Assembly (NCBI RefSeq): GCF_000565015.1
Contig: NZ_JDFF01000011.1
Location: forward strand, 62,001 to 126,000
Origin: Porphyromonas catoniae ATCC 51270
Lineage (GTDB): Bacteria > Bacteroidota > Bacteroidia > Bacteroidales > Porphyromonadaceae
Direction of reading: 5' to 3'
DNA: 64,000 bases
Below are positions 26,342 to 35,001 of this stretch, piece after piece. The notes beneath the pieces were generated by a model. That model saw only the letters and a list, made by a program, of their open reading frames with translations. It had not been told where the DNA came from and did not search any database. A program made the position numbers and the translations under genes. Position 1 is the stretch's first letter. Each line of letters starts with the position of its first letter.

Positions 26342-27343
26342 TTAGTGCTTCGGGTCGTAAGCCCACTTCACATACACGGCACCCCAAGTGAAGCCTGCAC
26401 CGAAGGAGGTAAGGATGAGGTTATCTCCCTTATGGAGCTTTTGCTCAAATTCCCAGAGGCAGATAGGGATAGTGGCAGAACTGGTATTACCTCGGTACTC
26501 AATGTTGACCATCACGCGATCCAGAGGTACCTGCATCTCGCGAGCCACGGCGTCGATAATACGCAAATTGGCTTGATGAGGTACTACCCAGGCGATATCG
26601 TCATACGTAAGACCATTACGCTCCATCACGAGGTGACAGCTGGAGGACATCCCCTTGACTGCCTGCTTGAAGACAGCGGCACCCTCCTGATAGACGTAGT
26701 GCATACGAGCATCAACCGTCTCGTGTGAAGGGGGACAGGCAGACCCACCAGCCTTCATGATGAGGTTAGTCTTCCCTACCCCATCGGTACGGAAGTAAGC
26801 ATCCAGCACCCCTGAGTGCTCCTCGGTAGGCTCAAGCAGTACACAGCCTGCTCCATCACCGAAGAGAGGGCACGTAGCTCGGTCGGTGTAGTCCGTGACA
26901 GCTGACATCTTCTCCGCAGCTACGACAAGCACACGCTTGTAGCGACCTGACCGGATGTAGTTTGCACCCGCCTCTAGGGCATAGATAAAACTAGGGCAGG
27001 CAGACTGTAGGTCGAATGTAAAGGCATTGACACAGCCAGTCTCATGAGCTACGATCGAGGAGGTCGTGGGGAAATGGTAATCTGGGGTATTGGTAGCAAG
27101 GATAATACCATCAATCGTCTTCGGATCGATGTTATTACGCTGGAAGAGATCCTTGACCGCCTGGATAGCCAGGTACGATGCCCCCTTTGAGGGGTCCTTG
27201 AGGATACGGCGTTCGCGTATACCCACACGGGTCATAATCCACTCATCATTCGTGTCGACCATCTTCTCGAGGTCGGCGTTAGTCAGCTTATCTTCTGGGA
27301 GATAACCTCCGACAGCTGTAATAGCTGCGTTGATGATGCTCAT
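26342..27343 (-). CDS. fabH: Beta-ketoacyl-ACP synthase III
   Basis: Starts fatty-acid synthesis by condensing acetyl-CoA or a branched acyl-CoA with malonyl-ACP. It has 333 residues. The Cys-His-Asn triad is visible as [22 protein letters not shown] and [23 protein letters not shown] and [16 protein letters not shown] are also standard. It follows rpmF and the YceD-family gene, the conserved yceD-rpmF-fabH block, but a terminator after rpmF suggests at least partial separation of transcripts. Confidence 0.96.
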   Translation of the reverse strand: MSIINAAITAVGGYLPEDKLTNADLEKMVDTNDEWIMTRVGIRERRILKDPSKGASYLAIQAVKDLFQRNNIDPKTIDGIILATNTPDYHFPTTSSIVAHETGCVNAFTFDLQSACPSFIYALEAGANYIRSGRYKRVLVVAAEKMSAVTDYTDRATCPLFGDGAGCVLLEPTEEHSGVLDAYFRTDGVGKTNLIMKAGGSACPPSHETVDARMHYVYQEGAAVFKQAVKGMSSSCHLVMERNGLTYDDIAWVVPHQANLRIIDAVAREMQVPLDRVMVNIEYRGNTSSATIPICLWEFEQKLHKGDNLILTSFGAGFTWGAVYVKWAYDPKH

Positions 27344-27431
27344 AGGTTTTTTATTTCTGATATACGGATAGCAGGGGTTATCTTGCTACGCTTGAACATG
27401 TATAAAAATATCGAGCGCGAAGTTACAAAAA

Positions 27432-27457
27432 AAGCCCCAAAGCGACCTTTGGGGCTT
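27432..27457 (-). terminator. Terminator after rpmF
   Basis: AAGCCCCAAAG-cgac-CTTTGGGGCTT, an 11-bp perfect stem followed on the minus strand by seven T residues. This is a textbook intrinsic terminator. Confidence 0.9.
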
Positions 27458-27481
27458 CCTTTGTTTGTCCAGAGTGAAGGA

Positions 27482-27658
27482 CTAAGCTTGCTCGATAGCG
27501 AGCTTACCGCGGTAGTAACCACACTCACCGCACACGGTGTGGTAGACGTGCCATGCTCCACAGTTGGCGCACTTGGCTAGCGTAGGCATAGCTGCCTTGT
27601 CATGTGTACGACGCTTAGCGGTACGGGTCTTAGACTGTCTTCTTTTAGGATGTGCCAT
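27482..27658 (-). CDS. rpmF: 50S ribosomal protein L32
   Basis: A 58-residue ribosomal protein starting MAHPKRRQSKTRTAKRRTHD, the usual L32 N-terminus. A zinc ribbon is formed by CANC (30, 33) and CGEC (43, 46). It is a small gene just downstream of the YceD-family gene, 21 nt away, as in many bacteria. Confidence 0.96.
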   Translation of the reverse strand: MAHPKRRQSKTRTAKRRTHDKAAMPTLAKCANCGAWHVYHTVCGECGYYRGKLAIEQA

Positions 27659-27679
27659 AATCTATTTTGTTTTGAATTA

Positions 27680-28225
27680 CTAATCTCGCTTTAATTCCTT
27701 GAGGGCTGCCCAGCGCTCATCGATCATACTTTCCTCTTCATCCTCCCCCGCATCTTGCGCTGCGCTAGCGATCTCTTCGCTCTGCACCCCATGGATGATC
27801 TCCATCATCTCCTCGTTGCAGTCTCCCTCGTCATGCAGACGCTGCATAGGCAGGGAGAGTACAATATCCTCATAGAGGAGCCACTCCAAATCCAGCACGC
27901 CATCCAGCTCAGGGATGACAAGGATCTCGTCACTCTCCTCCCGATACTCGGAGCCAAACTTTACGATCAGCTCCCGCTCGGCCTCTATATCGATCTCCAT
28001 CGGATCGAGGCACCTATCACACGTGGTATCTACCACGCCATTGTAGGAGAAAGTAAGGTTGAAGATACTCCCCATGCGGTGAAGGTGAAGGTGTACCTCC
28101 ACCTCGCCTCCCTCAATGCCATTTGCCTCGAAGCTCTGGAAGTACTTATCCTCTAAGAGCCAAGAGTACTCATGGTCGCCCTCGGATAGCGTCCTTAGGC
28201 AGAGTTTATACTGGTCTGTATGCAT
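27680..28225 (-). CDS. YceD/DUF177-family protein
   Basis: A 181-residue cytoplasmic protein of the YceD (DUF177) family, linked to 23S rRNA accumulation in plants and bacteria and nearly always next to rpmF. The family core TCDRCLDPMEIDIEAE is present near residues 70-85, followed by an acidic central part and a C-terminal ERWAALKELKRD, which fits the usual DPRWAAL-type ending. A strong promoter lies 34 nt upstream. Confidence 0.88.
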   Translation of the reverse strand: MHTDQYKLCLRTLSEGDHEYSWLLEDKYFQSFEANGIEGGEVEVHLHLHRMGSIFNLTFSYNGVVDTTCDRCLDPMEIDIEAERELIVKFGSEYREESDEILVIPELDGVLDLEWLLYEDIVLSLPMQRLHDEGDCNEEMMEIIHGVQSEEIASAAQDAGEDEEESMIDERWAALKELKRD

Positions 28226-28258
28226 AGGGGCACTCAGCTAGTAGCGTAAAAATCTTCG

Positions 28259-28289
28259 CAAAGATACACAAAAGCCCCCACACCCACAA
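28259..28289 (-). promoter_or_regulatory. Promoter of the yceD-rpmF operon
   Basis: TTG (28289-28287), 20 nt, TATCTTTG (28266-28259) on the minus strand. Both elements and the spacing fit the Bacteroidota consensus. Confidence 0.75.
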
Positions 28290-28559
28290 GAAGAAACTGC
28301 GAATAGTAGACAGCAAAGCGCAGAGCGAACCTATACGAAAAGTAGAGCTGGGCTTATCCGCTTGCTGTCCATCATTTTCGTGCTTCTTCTTTCGCCCTAC
28401 CTTCCAAGCTCCCTAGTTCATTTGCCTCCCAAAGTACCCCTCCACTACCCCCACTTGTCATCCATATTTGTACCCTGTGTATGCTCCCACCCTCCTAGTC
28501 TCCCTAGATGATTACCCCTTTTACCCCCATCTCGCCACACCCTCATCCTCCCTCAGACA

Positions 28560-28645
28560 GGTACCGAGGAAACCCCTCACGAGGTATCGCCGTAAACTCC
28601 CGAAAGGTTCCCCCGATACCTCTTCACAGGTTCCCCCGTAACCTC
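28560..28645. repeat. Palindromic 23-nt tandem array, family B, copy 3
   Basis: Four units start at 28560, 28583, 28606 and 28629, exactly 23 nt apart. Most have C-rich centres (GGTTCCCCCGTAACCTC). It lies in the 511-bp gap between the ABC transporter and yceD. The rest of the gap has the yceD promoter, a C- and T-rich stretch (28380-28550) in which I see nothing else, and the ABC operon terminator. Confidence 0.85.
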
Positions 28646-28673
28646 CCATCCCCCATCCCTAGCCCTTAGAACT

Positions 28674-28708
28674 AAAAAGCCTCACTCTCCATCGCTGGAG
28701 AGCAAGGC
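28674..28708 (-). terminator. Terminator of the ABC transporter operon
   Basis: On the minus strand GCCTTGCTCTCC pairs with GGAGAGTGAGGC (12 bp with two G-U pairs), followed by TTTTT. Confidence 0.8.
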
Positions 28709-28736
28709 AAGCACCGCAAAGCCTGTACTGATCGAC

Positions 28737-29744
28737 CTATGAAAGTGCCGAGACCAAGTCTGTTAAGCTCCCGTAACTACGCACCTCTTCGCCATCCTTA
28801 ATCTGCCAATCTGTCGCTGTCACTACCAACTTTAGCCCAGTCTCTGTATCCTCTGAGCGTTTATAACCAAGCCGTGAGAGCGCATGCATCGTCCAATAGA
28901 CACGGTGATCCTCGCTAGGTATACCCTCTGCTACTAGGCAAATAGGACGAAGATCCTCCCTTTGCACTAAGAATTCTCCCCGCTCGACATCGTAGCTCAG
29001 CTCCTCAGTCCCGAAGACACGTCCCACATGCCCCCCGAGCACGAGTGCCTCGGGAATATCCGAGACGACCTTCCCCTCCCGATCCATCAGCCACAACCTA
29101 TCGCCCCAGCTCAGTGCTAGGTCAAGCTCATGGGTGGAGATAAGCATACTCTTACCCAACTCATGGGCAAGTCTACGGAGCATCAACACCAAATCCAGAC
29201 GAGAGGGAAGGTCAAGATGTGCCGTCGGCTCATCGAGGAGGATAAGCGGTGTGTCCTGAGCCAAAGCCCGAGCCACCATCACGCGCTGCCGCTCACCATC
29301 ACTGAGCTCAGCGATGAGACGTTGCTCCATCCCCTTCAGGTGACTCTGCTCAATGGCTTCAGAAACCATTTTCTCGTCTTCACGTTGAAGTTTGCCGAAG
29401 AAGTTCGTATAGGGATAGCGTCCTAGTGCAACGACATCCCACACGGTCATATTCCCCCCATCTACCCGCTCAGTCAGTACCAGACTTAGTGCCCGTGCAA
29501 CGTCTCTACGCCCTAGGCGAGCAAGGCTTCGCCCCAAGATCTTCACCTGTCCAGATAGTGGAGGGAGCAGACCAGCTATAGTATGCATGAGGGTAGACTT
29601 CCCACTACCATTAGGCCCCATAAGCATCACTACCTCACCCGAGGCTATACCTAGGTTTAGCTCCGAGGAAACCGTACGCCTACCTCGAGGCTCAGCATAG
29701 CCCGTCGAGAGATTTTCAAGCAAAAGGTGAGGACACTCTACCAT
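28737..29744 (-). CDS. ABC importer ATP-binding protein (FecE/BtuD type)
   Basis: Powers a type II ABC importer for iron complexes, haem or cobalamin. It has 335 residues. Walker A is GPNGSGKST, the signature is LSDGERQRVMVARAL, Walker B is LILLDEPTAHLD, and the H-loop is STHELDLAL. About 80 residues follow the normal end of the ATPase (IPSEDHRVYWTMHALSRLGY, then GLKLVVTATDWQIK); this extra domain is not found in standard FecE and may sense or regulate. It starts 1 nt after the permease ends, so the genes are coupled. Confidence 0.9.
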   Translation of the reverse strand: MVECPHLLLENLSTGYAEPRGRRTVSSELNLGIASGEVVMLMGPNGSGKSTLMHTIAGLLPPLSGQVKILGRSLARLGRRDVARALSLVLTERVDGGNMTVWDVVALGRYPYTNFFGKLQREDEKMVSEAIEQSHLKGMEQRLIAELSDGERQRVMVARALAQDTPLILLDEPTAHLDLPSRLDLVLMLRRLAHELGKSMLISTHELDLALSWGDRLWLMDREGKVVSDIPEALVLGGHVGRVFGTEELSYDVERGEFLVQREDLRPICLVAEGIPSEDHRVYWTMHALSRLGYKRSEDTETGLKLVVTATDWQIKDGEEVRSYGSLTDLVSALS

Positions 29745-29745
29745 A

Positions 29746-30780
29746 TTAGCTAAAGATCTTTTTCCCTCTCTTCCGCCCCAAGACTACGAGAATCACTACG
29801 GGGGCTCCAAGGAGGGAGGTCAGGGCATTGATGGGGAGAACGAACTGGTATCCAGGAGCCTGCGTCAAGAGATCACACACCAGCAAGACGAGGCTCCCCA
29901 CGAGCATCGTAGCGGGTAGTAACAGGCGATGGTCAGAGGAACGAAAGAGTAAACGTACGAAGTGTGGTACCGCCATCCCAAGGAAAGCAATCGGGCCAGT
30001 GAAGGCGGTAATGCCCCCGGCAAGTATGCTGGTGATCCCGATGAGCATATAGCGCACCCATAGGATGTTCACCCCAAGGGAGCGAGCATAGCTCTCACCG
30101 AGGTTTAGGGCATTCATTTGCTTGGGCATCAAGAGCGAAGCCAGAAGGGCAAACGCTACAACAGGGAGCATGAAGCCCAGCTGCCTCCAGGTAGTCGTAG
30201 AGACACTGCCAAATGACCAGATGAGGTACGTCTTCAGGGTTTCCTCGTGACTGAAGAACTGGAGGATAGAGATAACAGAACTGGCTAAGAACCCAACCAT
30301 CACCCCAATAATCAGCACCGACACCATATCCCCTACTCGGCTTGCTACAGCCGAGATTACCAGTAGCACCACAAGCGAACCAAGGCAAGAGGCAAGGATG
30401 ATCCCCCAAGTATTCACCCCTGATCCTAGGGCTAAGACCCCAGGGAAAAGCGCAGAGGCCATCGTATAGATGCCCACTCCCACGCCTGCACCACTATTGA
30501 TACCTAGGATGGAGGTATCGGCAAGAGGGTTACGAAAAAGGCTCTGCATCATTAGCCCTGCCACGGCAATACCTGCCCCTGCGAAGAGGGAGGTCAACGC
30601 CTTAGGTAGACGGAAGTGTAGGATTAGATAGCTATAGGTCGTCTCTTCCCCCTTCCCTAGGAGCGCATCCAGCACGTCCCCAATTGGGATAGATACACTC
30701 CCCCAAGCTACGTCAGCGACGAAGGCGAGGAGCGTAAGGAGCGAGAGCGAAAGAAAGATGAAGGGGATCTTGAGCCTCAT
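29746..30780 (-). CDS. FecCD-family ABC permease
   Basis: Membrane subunit of an iron-siderophore, haem or vitamin B12 importer, 344 residues with about ten membrane helices. Family sequences are LRLPKALTSLFAGAGIAVAG-like (N-terminal third), NPLADTSILGINSGAG, and GPIAFLGMAVPHFVRLLF near the C-terminus. The start is the ATG at 30780; the codon at 30792 is TTG and would add only four residues. It lies between the binding protein (23-nt gap) and the ATPase. Confidence 0.94.
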   Translation of the reverse strand: MRLKIPFIFLSLSLLTLLAFVADVAWGSVSIPIGDVLDALLGKGEETTYSYLILHFRLPKALTSLFAGAGIAVAGLMMQSLFRNPLADTSILGINSGAGVGVGIYTMASALFPGVLALGSGVNTWGIILASCLGSLVVLLVISAVASRVGDMVSVLIIGVMVGFLASSVISILQFFSHEETLKTYLIWSFGSVSTTTWRQLGFMLPVVAFALLASLLMPKQMNALNLGESYARSLGVNILWVRYMLIGITSILAGGITAFTGPIAFLGMAVPHFVRLLFRSSDHRLLLPATMLVGSLVLLVCDLLTQAPGYQFVLPINALTSLLGAPVVILVVLGRKRGKKIFS

Positions 30781-30803
30781 CACACAGAGCAAACAGAGGG
30801 TAA

Positions 30804-31955
30804 TTACTTCAGCTTCACAAAGTAAGTCGGCTCATACTCTGGCAGTAGCTGAGGACGAGTAGCCTTGATTAAATCCTTGAGGATCAAGTCGGGGTGGTAG
30901 GGTGCTCCTTCCCAAAAGTCCGAGCTACCATAGTTATTCCGTTTCCGATCTACCCATACATTCCCAGCCTTGGCAGCTTCAAAATGTTGGTAGCGTTCGT
31001 TGAGAGAAAGGAACTCACGGAGCGTCGTCAGCCGCTGCGGAGTAACGCAGATCCATATGCCTGCATTGCGGTGATGACTGAAGACATACTCAAAGCTAAC
31101 CGCCTCACTGGCACCCCCACGAGGGGCGAACTCATAGCGAAGCTTGGCATCCCTAAGCATTGAGGCCACGTATGAGCCTTCACTGGGGATATACCACACG
31201 CCTTGATAGTCGATCCCATAGAGAATTGGGAGCGTATCCTGCACGGAGGCTACGAGGTTACATGCCTCCTGATAGCGAGCCTCAATGGAACGAAAGACTG
31301 AGTCTGCCTGTACATTCCGACCGAAGAGCAGTCCAATCACTTTCAACCATTCAGCACGGGCAAGTAGACTCTCTTCCTGCCAGTTGTTTATGGTAATCGT
31401 GCTGATACCTGCTGCTATAAGTTCTTGGTCTTTATCCGTGCTTTCACTGAAACTTTGCAGGAGTACGTCTGGATGGGTAGCGAGGATCTGTTCGGTATTT
31501 CGCCCCATTCCCTGACCAATATTTGCGATGAGACCTTGCTCAACCTTTAGGTGCAGTAGGCTATCGTTGATATTGGAAGGTTCGCTACATGCCACCAGCA
31601 CATCCCGTAGACCTAGTATGGGCAGTACCCCAACGTCTGTGGTAGAGAGACTGCCTAGGGTGCGGGCAGGGATAGGGATAAGCTGCGCCGTCGTCTCGAG
31701 GGAGGGACGCTTGCCACGTGGATAGAGGATGTATCGCCCAAGCGTATCACCTGTCACGGGACCTAGGATGAAGAGTTCCTTGTAACCCTCGTGATTGACG
31801 ACCTGCATCCCCTTAGCATGTGTTAGGGTAACAGGATAGGCAAAATCAAGGGAGTCTACAGCGAGGCTATCCTGCAGCCCAGCCTGTCCTTTCCCCTTAT
31901 TTGTACAACTAAAAATGAGGGCAAGGGCAAAGAGAGACAAAAGAATCTTTTTCAT
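30804..31955 (-). CDS. Periplasmic substrate-binding lipoprotein of the ABC importer
   Basis: A cluster A-II type binding protein of 383 residues anchored by a lipobox (MKKILLSLFALALIFSC). It has the layout of FepB/BtuF proteins: DVGVLPILGLRDVLVACSEP, then NIGQGMGRNTEQILATHPDVLL, EWLKVIGLLFGRN, and a C-terminal lobe with YHPDLILKDL. Substrate is not evident. In P. gingivalis a similar binding protein-permease-ATPase set is the Iht haem/iron importer, so haem or iron is a reasonable guess. It is the first gene of the operon. I saw no cobalamin riboswitch in the 216 nt upstream. Confidence 0.88.
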   Translation of the reverse strand: MKKILLSLFALALIFSCTNKGKGQAGLQDSLAVDSLDFAYPVTLTHAKGMQVVNHEGYKELFILGPVTGDTLGRYILYPRGKRPSLETTAQLIPIPARTLGSLSTTDVGVLPILGLRDVLVACSEPSNINDSLLHLKVEQGLIANIGQGMGRNTEQILATHPDVLLQSFSESTDKDQELIAAGISTITINNWQEESLLARAEWLKVIGLLFGRNVQADSVFRSIEARYQEACNLVASVQDTLPILYGIDYQGVWYIPSEGSYVASMLRDAKLRYEFAPRGGASEAVSFEYVFSHHRNAGIWICVTPQRLTTLREFLSLNERYQHFEAAKAGNVWVDRKRNNYGSSDFWEGAPYHPDLILKDLIKATRPQLLPEYEPTYFVKLK

Positions 31956-32171
31956 AATAACGGGGTAATTGGTTTCAGAGGAAAAGGGCTATACATGCAG
32001 GACGAGCGAAGGAAAATGCTATGTAACTAGTGAGGTGAAGGCTGGAGAGGAAGGAGAACGGACTCTGAAGAGACTAGAGGGCTAAGGCAGGAGAGATGCA
32101 AGGGCAAGGTTCAGCGAGGTTAAAGTGTAAAGGCCTCAGACGAAGGGGTGGGAGCAAGGCTACCCCTATCC

Positions 32172-33209
32172 CTATTCAGCTAGGACAAGACGCTGGAAAC
32201 CAGGAGACATGATCGTACGAAAACGATCTGCACCATCCCCCAGTATCAGCATATATTCTACCCCAGGGAAGCGAGCGATGAAGGCGGGGACATCCTTTGA
32301 GGACAACGTCATGCAAGCCGTAGCAAGTCCATCGGCAAGCATACATGAGGGGGCAAGGATTGTTGCACTCAGTACATCCGTCTGAATGGGATAACCTGTA
32401 CGGGGATCAATCGTGTGGGCATACTTTTTCCCGTTGATCACTCGGTAGTTGCGGTAGTTGCCCGATGTCGCTAGTCCCCCAGGTGTAGTAGGGAGCTGAA
32501 GTCGTAGTTCAAACTCACTGATCCTACCCGACACATCATCTATAGGCTTATCGATGCCTATGACCCAACCTTCACCCGAGGGGTTCGTTCCCCTAAAGGC
32601 AATTTCCCCCCCTAGCTCCACAAGGTAACTGGTAGCACCCTTGCCAAGGAGTACCCGACCAACGAGATCCGAACAATAGCCCTTCGAAATAGAGGAAAAG
32701 TCTATTTTCATCCTTGGGTCAGCCTTGATCAATTCATTTCCCTCAAGGTGAACTAGCTGATAACCTACGAAGGGGAGGATACTATCGATTACCTGTGGAC
32801 TGATGCTATCTTTCTGCTCAAAGCCAAACCCCCATAGGTTGATAAGTGGGGCACATGTCACATCATAGCTCCCCTCACTTTTGCGGGAAATCTCCATTGC
32901 CTGCACAAAGACCTCTCGAAGCATGCTATCGGTATGTGTAGACTCATTTCTATTGATAGCCGTAATGAGGCTTGCGCTATCAAAGGGATTGAGGGAGCGA
33001 CTAAATGTATGGAAGGTTGAGTCCACTGCTCCACTGTAGTCCTCGGGGAGGTCATACTGGACGGAGAAGTAGGTATGAAAGACCTCTCCTGAGAGCTTCG
33101 TGTACTCGGCCTTTGAGGATTCTTTGGCACACGAGGAGAGAAGAAGTGTTCCCACGAAGGCGAGGCAGAGCAAGCCACCTCTCTGGCAAAAGCGATAGAC
33201 GGAAAACAT
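32172..33209 (-). CDS. apbE: FAD:protein FMN transferase lipoprotein (ApbE)
   Basis: Attaches FMN covalently to a threonine of exported redox proteins such as the RnfG/NqrC subunits. It has 345 residues from the ATG at 33209; the frame opens with a GTG at 33242 that overlaps the upstream stop. The lipobox is LLLSSC. Family motifs include MKIDFSSISKGYCSDLV, YLVELGGEIAFRG, YAHTIDPRTGYP and ADGLATACMTL. The target protein is not encoded in the window. It follows the glycosyltransferase gene closely. Confidence 0.92.
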   Translation of the reverse strand: MFSVYRFCQRGGLLCLAFVGTLLLSSCAKESSKAEYTKLSGEVFHTYFSVQYDLPEDYSGAVDSTFHTFSRSLNPFDSASLITAINRNESTHTDSMLREVFVQAMEISRKSEGSYDVTCAPLINLWGFGFEQKDSISPQVIDSILPFVGYQLVHLEGNELIKADPRMKIDFSSISKGYCSDLVGRVLLGKGATSYLVELGGEIAFRGTNPSGEGWVIGIDKPIDDVSGRISEFELRLQLPTTPGGLATSGNYRNYRVINGKKYAHTIDPRTGYPIQTDVLSATILAPSCMLADGLATACMTLSSKDVPAFIARFPGVEYMLILGDGADRFRTIMSPGFQRLVLAE

Positions 33210-33241
33210 CAGTCGAATAGTCGGTTTATAGGGAGAAATCA

Positions 33242-34195
33242 CTAGAGCTCCTCCTCGATCTTATAGTCATTTCGATCCTGAGACTGGCGAGCGAAAAGCT
33301 CAGCAAGGAAGCCCGTGAGGAAGAGCTGAGTCCCGATCACCATCGCCGTAAGAGCGATGAAGAAATACGGGCGATCAGTGACCAGAGGGGCAGGTGTCCC
33401 CGAGGTAATATGTACCAGCTTCGAGATCAGGACAACAGCTAAAGCAATGAAGCCAACGAGGAACATCAAGCTCCCACCCAAACCGAAAAAGTGCATTGGC
33501 TTTCGCCCAAAGGTAGAGGTAAACCATAGCGTAATCAGGTCAAGGTAACCATTGACAAAGCGACTGAGGCCAAACTTACTCGTCCCATACTTACGCGCCT
33601 GATGCTGTACCACCTTTTCCCCAATACGGGAGAATCCTGCTACCTTCGCCATGTAGGGGATATAGCGGTGCATATCGTTGTAGATCTCGATATTCTTGAC
33701 CACCTCCGAGCGATAAGCCTTCAGTCCACAATTGAAGTCATGTAGGTTGGGGATGCCCGAGAGCTTACGAGCCGTTGCATTAAACAGCTTCGAGGGGAGG
33801 TTCTTGCTCAGTATTGGATCATAGCGCTTCTGCTTCCAGCCACTCACTAGGTCATATCCCTCCTCACGTACCATACGATAGAGCTCGGGGATCTCATCAG
33901 GACTATCCTGAAGATCTGCGTCCATCGTGATAACGACATCCCCTCGTGTACGAGCAAACCCACACTGCAAGCCTGGCGACTTACCGTAGTTACGTCTGAA
34001 CTTCACGCCCCGCACATTTGGGTTACGTTGCCTCAGTGCCTGGATGACGTCCCACGAGTTGTCCGTGCTACCATCATTGATAAATATAATCTCGTAGCTA
34101 AAGCCATTTGCCTGCATGACACGGCTAATCCAAGCCTCTAGCTCAGGTAGAGACTCAGCTTCATTATAGAGTGGGATTACAACGGATATATCCAT
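33242..34195 (-). CDS. Glycosyltransferase family 2, polyprenyl-phosphate type
   Basis: Predicted to transfer a sugar from a nucleotide donor to undecaprenyl phosphate at the inner membrane. It has 317 residues. The GT-A domain starts MDISVVIPLYNEAESL, with DADLQDSPDEIP as the DxD region, and two C-terminal membrane helices (GLGGSLMFLVGFIALAVVL and FFIALTAMVIGTQLFLTG) as in GtrB/DPM1-like enzymes. The DUF4199 gene is 6 nt upstream, an association that recurs in Bacteroidota. Confidence 0.92.
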   Translation of the reverse strand: MDISVVIPLYNEAESLPELEAWISRVMQANGFSYEIIFINDGSTDNSWDVIQALRQRNPNVRGVKFRRNYGKSPGLQCGFARTRGDVVITMDADLQDSPDEIPELYRMVREEGYDLVSGWKQKRYDPILSKNLPSKLFNATARKLSGIPNLHDFNCGLKAYRSEVVKNIEIYNDMHRYIPYMAKVAGFSRIGEKVVQHQARKYGTSKFGLSRFVNGYLDLITLWFTSTFGRKPMHFFGLGGSLMFLVGFIALAVVLISKLVHITSGTPAPLVTDRPYFFIALTAMVIGTQLFLTGFLAELFARQSQDRNDYKIEEEL

Positions 34196-34201
34196 AGTCT
34201 T

Positions 34202-34714
34202 CTAGTTCCTTTTCAGTATGAGCCCCGTAATCGTCCCCCATATAGCTCCAAGGAAGATCGTGAAGCAATAATCCGTCCAGAGCCACTGCAAGAGGCTGAT
34301 TCCTCGTATCGATTCAATCATTTGCTCTACCTCGGCAGGACTTCCTATACCCTTCATAGACCGCATCTGAGTCAGCATCGGCTCTAGAAGCATAGGAGCA
34401 ACGTCACGAAAGTAGAAGTACTGGGGGATCAAGGCCACTATTGCCCCAAAGACATGGAGCAAGACTACGAAGCTAAAGCTCAACATGAAAGGGTAAGGTC
34501 CCGTAGGGTGATTCTGGTCTCGATAAGCTCGCGCTGCTCGGAAAGCTACAATGGGAATATACACAAGTAGCGCCAAGTACAACAGGAAAAAGAGCGGAGA
34601 GATGTATACCCCCAAAAGGCGCATCCCTGAGAGAGCAGCCAGAGCCACACCAAAGGAAGTACCTAGGCGGAGCGTAGTGCGGAGCAGTGGTGATGACGGA
34701 GTAGGTGTTGTCAT
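34202..34714 (-). CDS. DUF4199 membrane protein
   Basis: A 170-residue integral membrane protein with four predicted helices: near the N-terminus, LFFLLYLALLVYIPIV, LSFSFVVLLHVFGAIVALI, and a last helix ending TGLILKRN. The sequence between helices 3 and 4 (EQMIESIRGISLLQW) is amphipathic. This is the arrangement of DUF4199, which usually precedes a GT2 gene; its role is unknown, possibly as a partner of the transferase. A TACCTTTG element lies 20 nt upstream of the start. Confidence 0.78.
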   Translation of the reverse strand: MTTPTPSSPLLRTTLRLGTSFGVALAALSGMRLLGVYISPLFFLLYLALLVYIPIVAFRAARAYRDQNHPTGPYPFMLSFSFVVLLHVFGAIVALIPQYFYFRDVAPMLLEPMLTQMRSMKGIGSPAEVEQMIESIRGISLLQWLWTDYCFTIFLGAIWGTITGLILKRN

Positions 34715-34733
34715 TATTCTACTTAATGAGTTA

Positions 34734-34741
34734 CAAAGGTA
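34734..34741 (-). promoter_or_regulatory. -7 element of the DUF4199-GT2-apbE unit
   Basis: TACCTTTG on the minus strand, 20 nt before the ATG. A TTG lies 24 nt upstream, wider than usual. Confidence 0.5.
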
Positions 34742-34852
34742 CTATTATTACCTGACTGAAACGAGCAAGTTTCCCCCTCTCAAATTCTTTCCTTTCAGAA
34801 AGCAAAGGCAATCTAATCCCCGCAAACAAAAGCCTCTCAGCATCTCGCTGGA

Positions 34853-34938
34853 GGTATCCCCGTAACCCCTCATGAGGTATCCCCGATACCTTCTCTTAGT
34901 TTCCCTCGATACCTCTAGGGAGTTTCCCCCGATACCTC
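34853..34938. repeat. Palindromic 23-nt tandem array, family B, copy 4
   Basis: Four units start at 34853, 34876, 34899 and 34922, exactly 23 nt apart, with cores such as GGTATCCCCGATACCTT. It is followed two nt later by a separate strong hairpin. It lies between two genes that read leftward. Confidence 0.87.
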
Positions 34939-34939
34939 T

Positions 34940-34978
34940 GCGCCCCTACCTCTACACAAGCGGTAGAGGTAGGGGCGC
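34940..34978. terminator. GC-rich hairpin after the TonB receptor gene
   Basis: A perfect 16-bp stem (34940-34955 with 34963-34978) and a 7-nt loop. It lies 24 nt after the stop codon of the receptor gene. There is no T-tract on the minus strand, so termination efficiency is uncertain. Confidence 0.6.
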
Positions 34979-35001
34979 AAGTGATACAAATGAGACAAAG
35001 G

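Noticed and set aside
31956-32171. Cobalamin riboswitch upstream of the ABC importer
   Set aside because: I looked for the B12 box and the usual conserved cores on the minus strand and did not find them.
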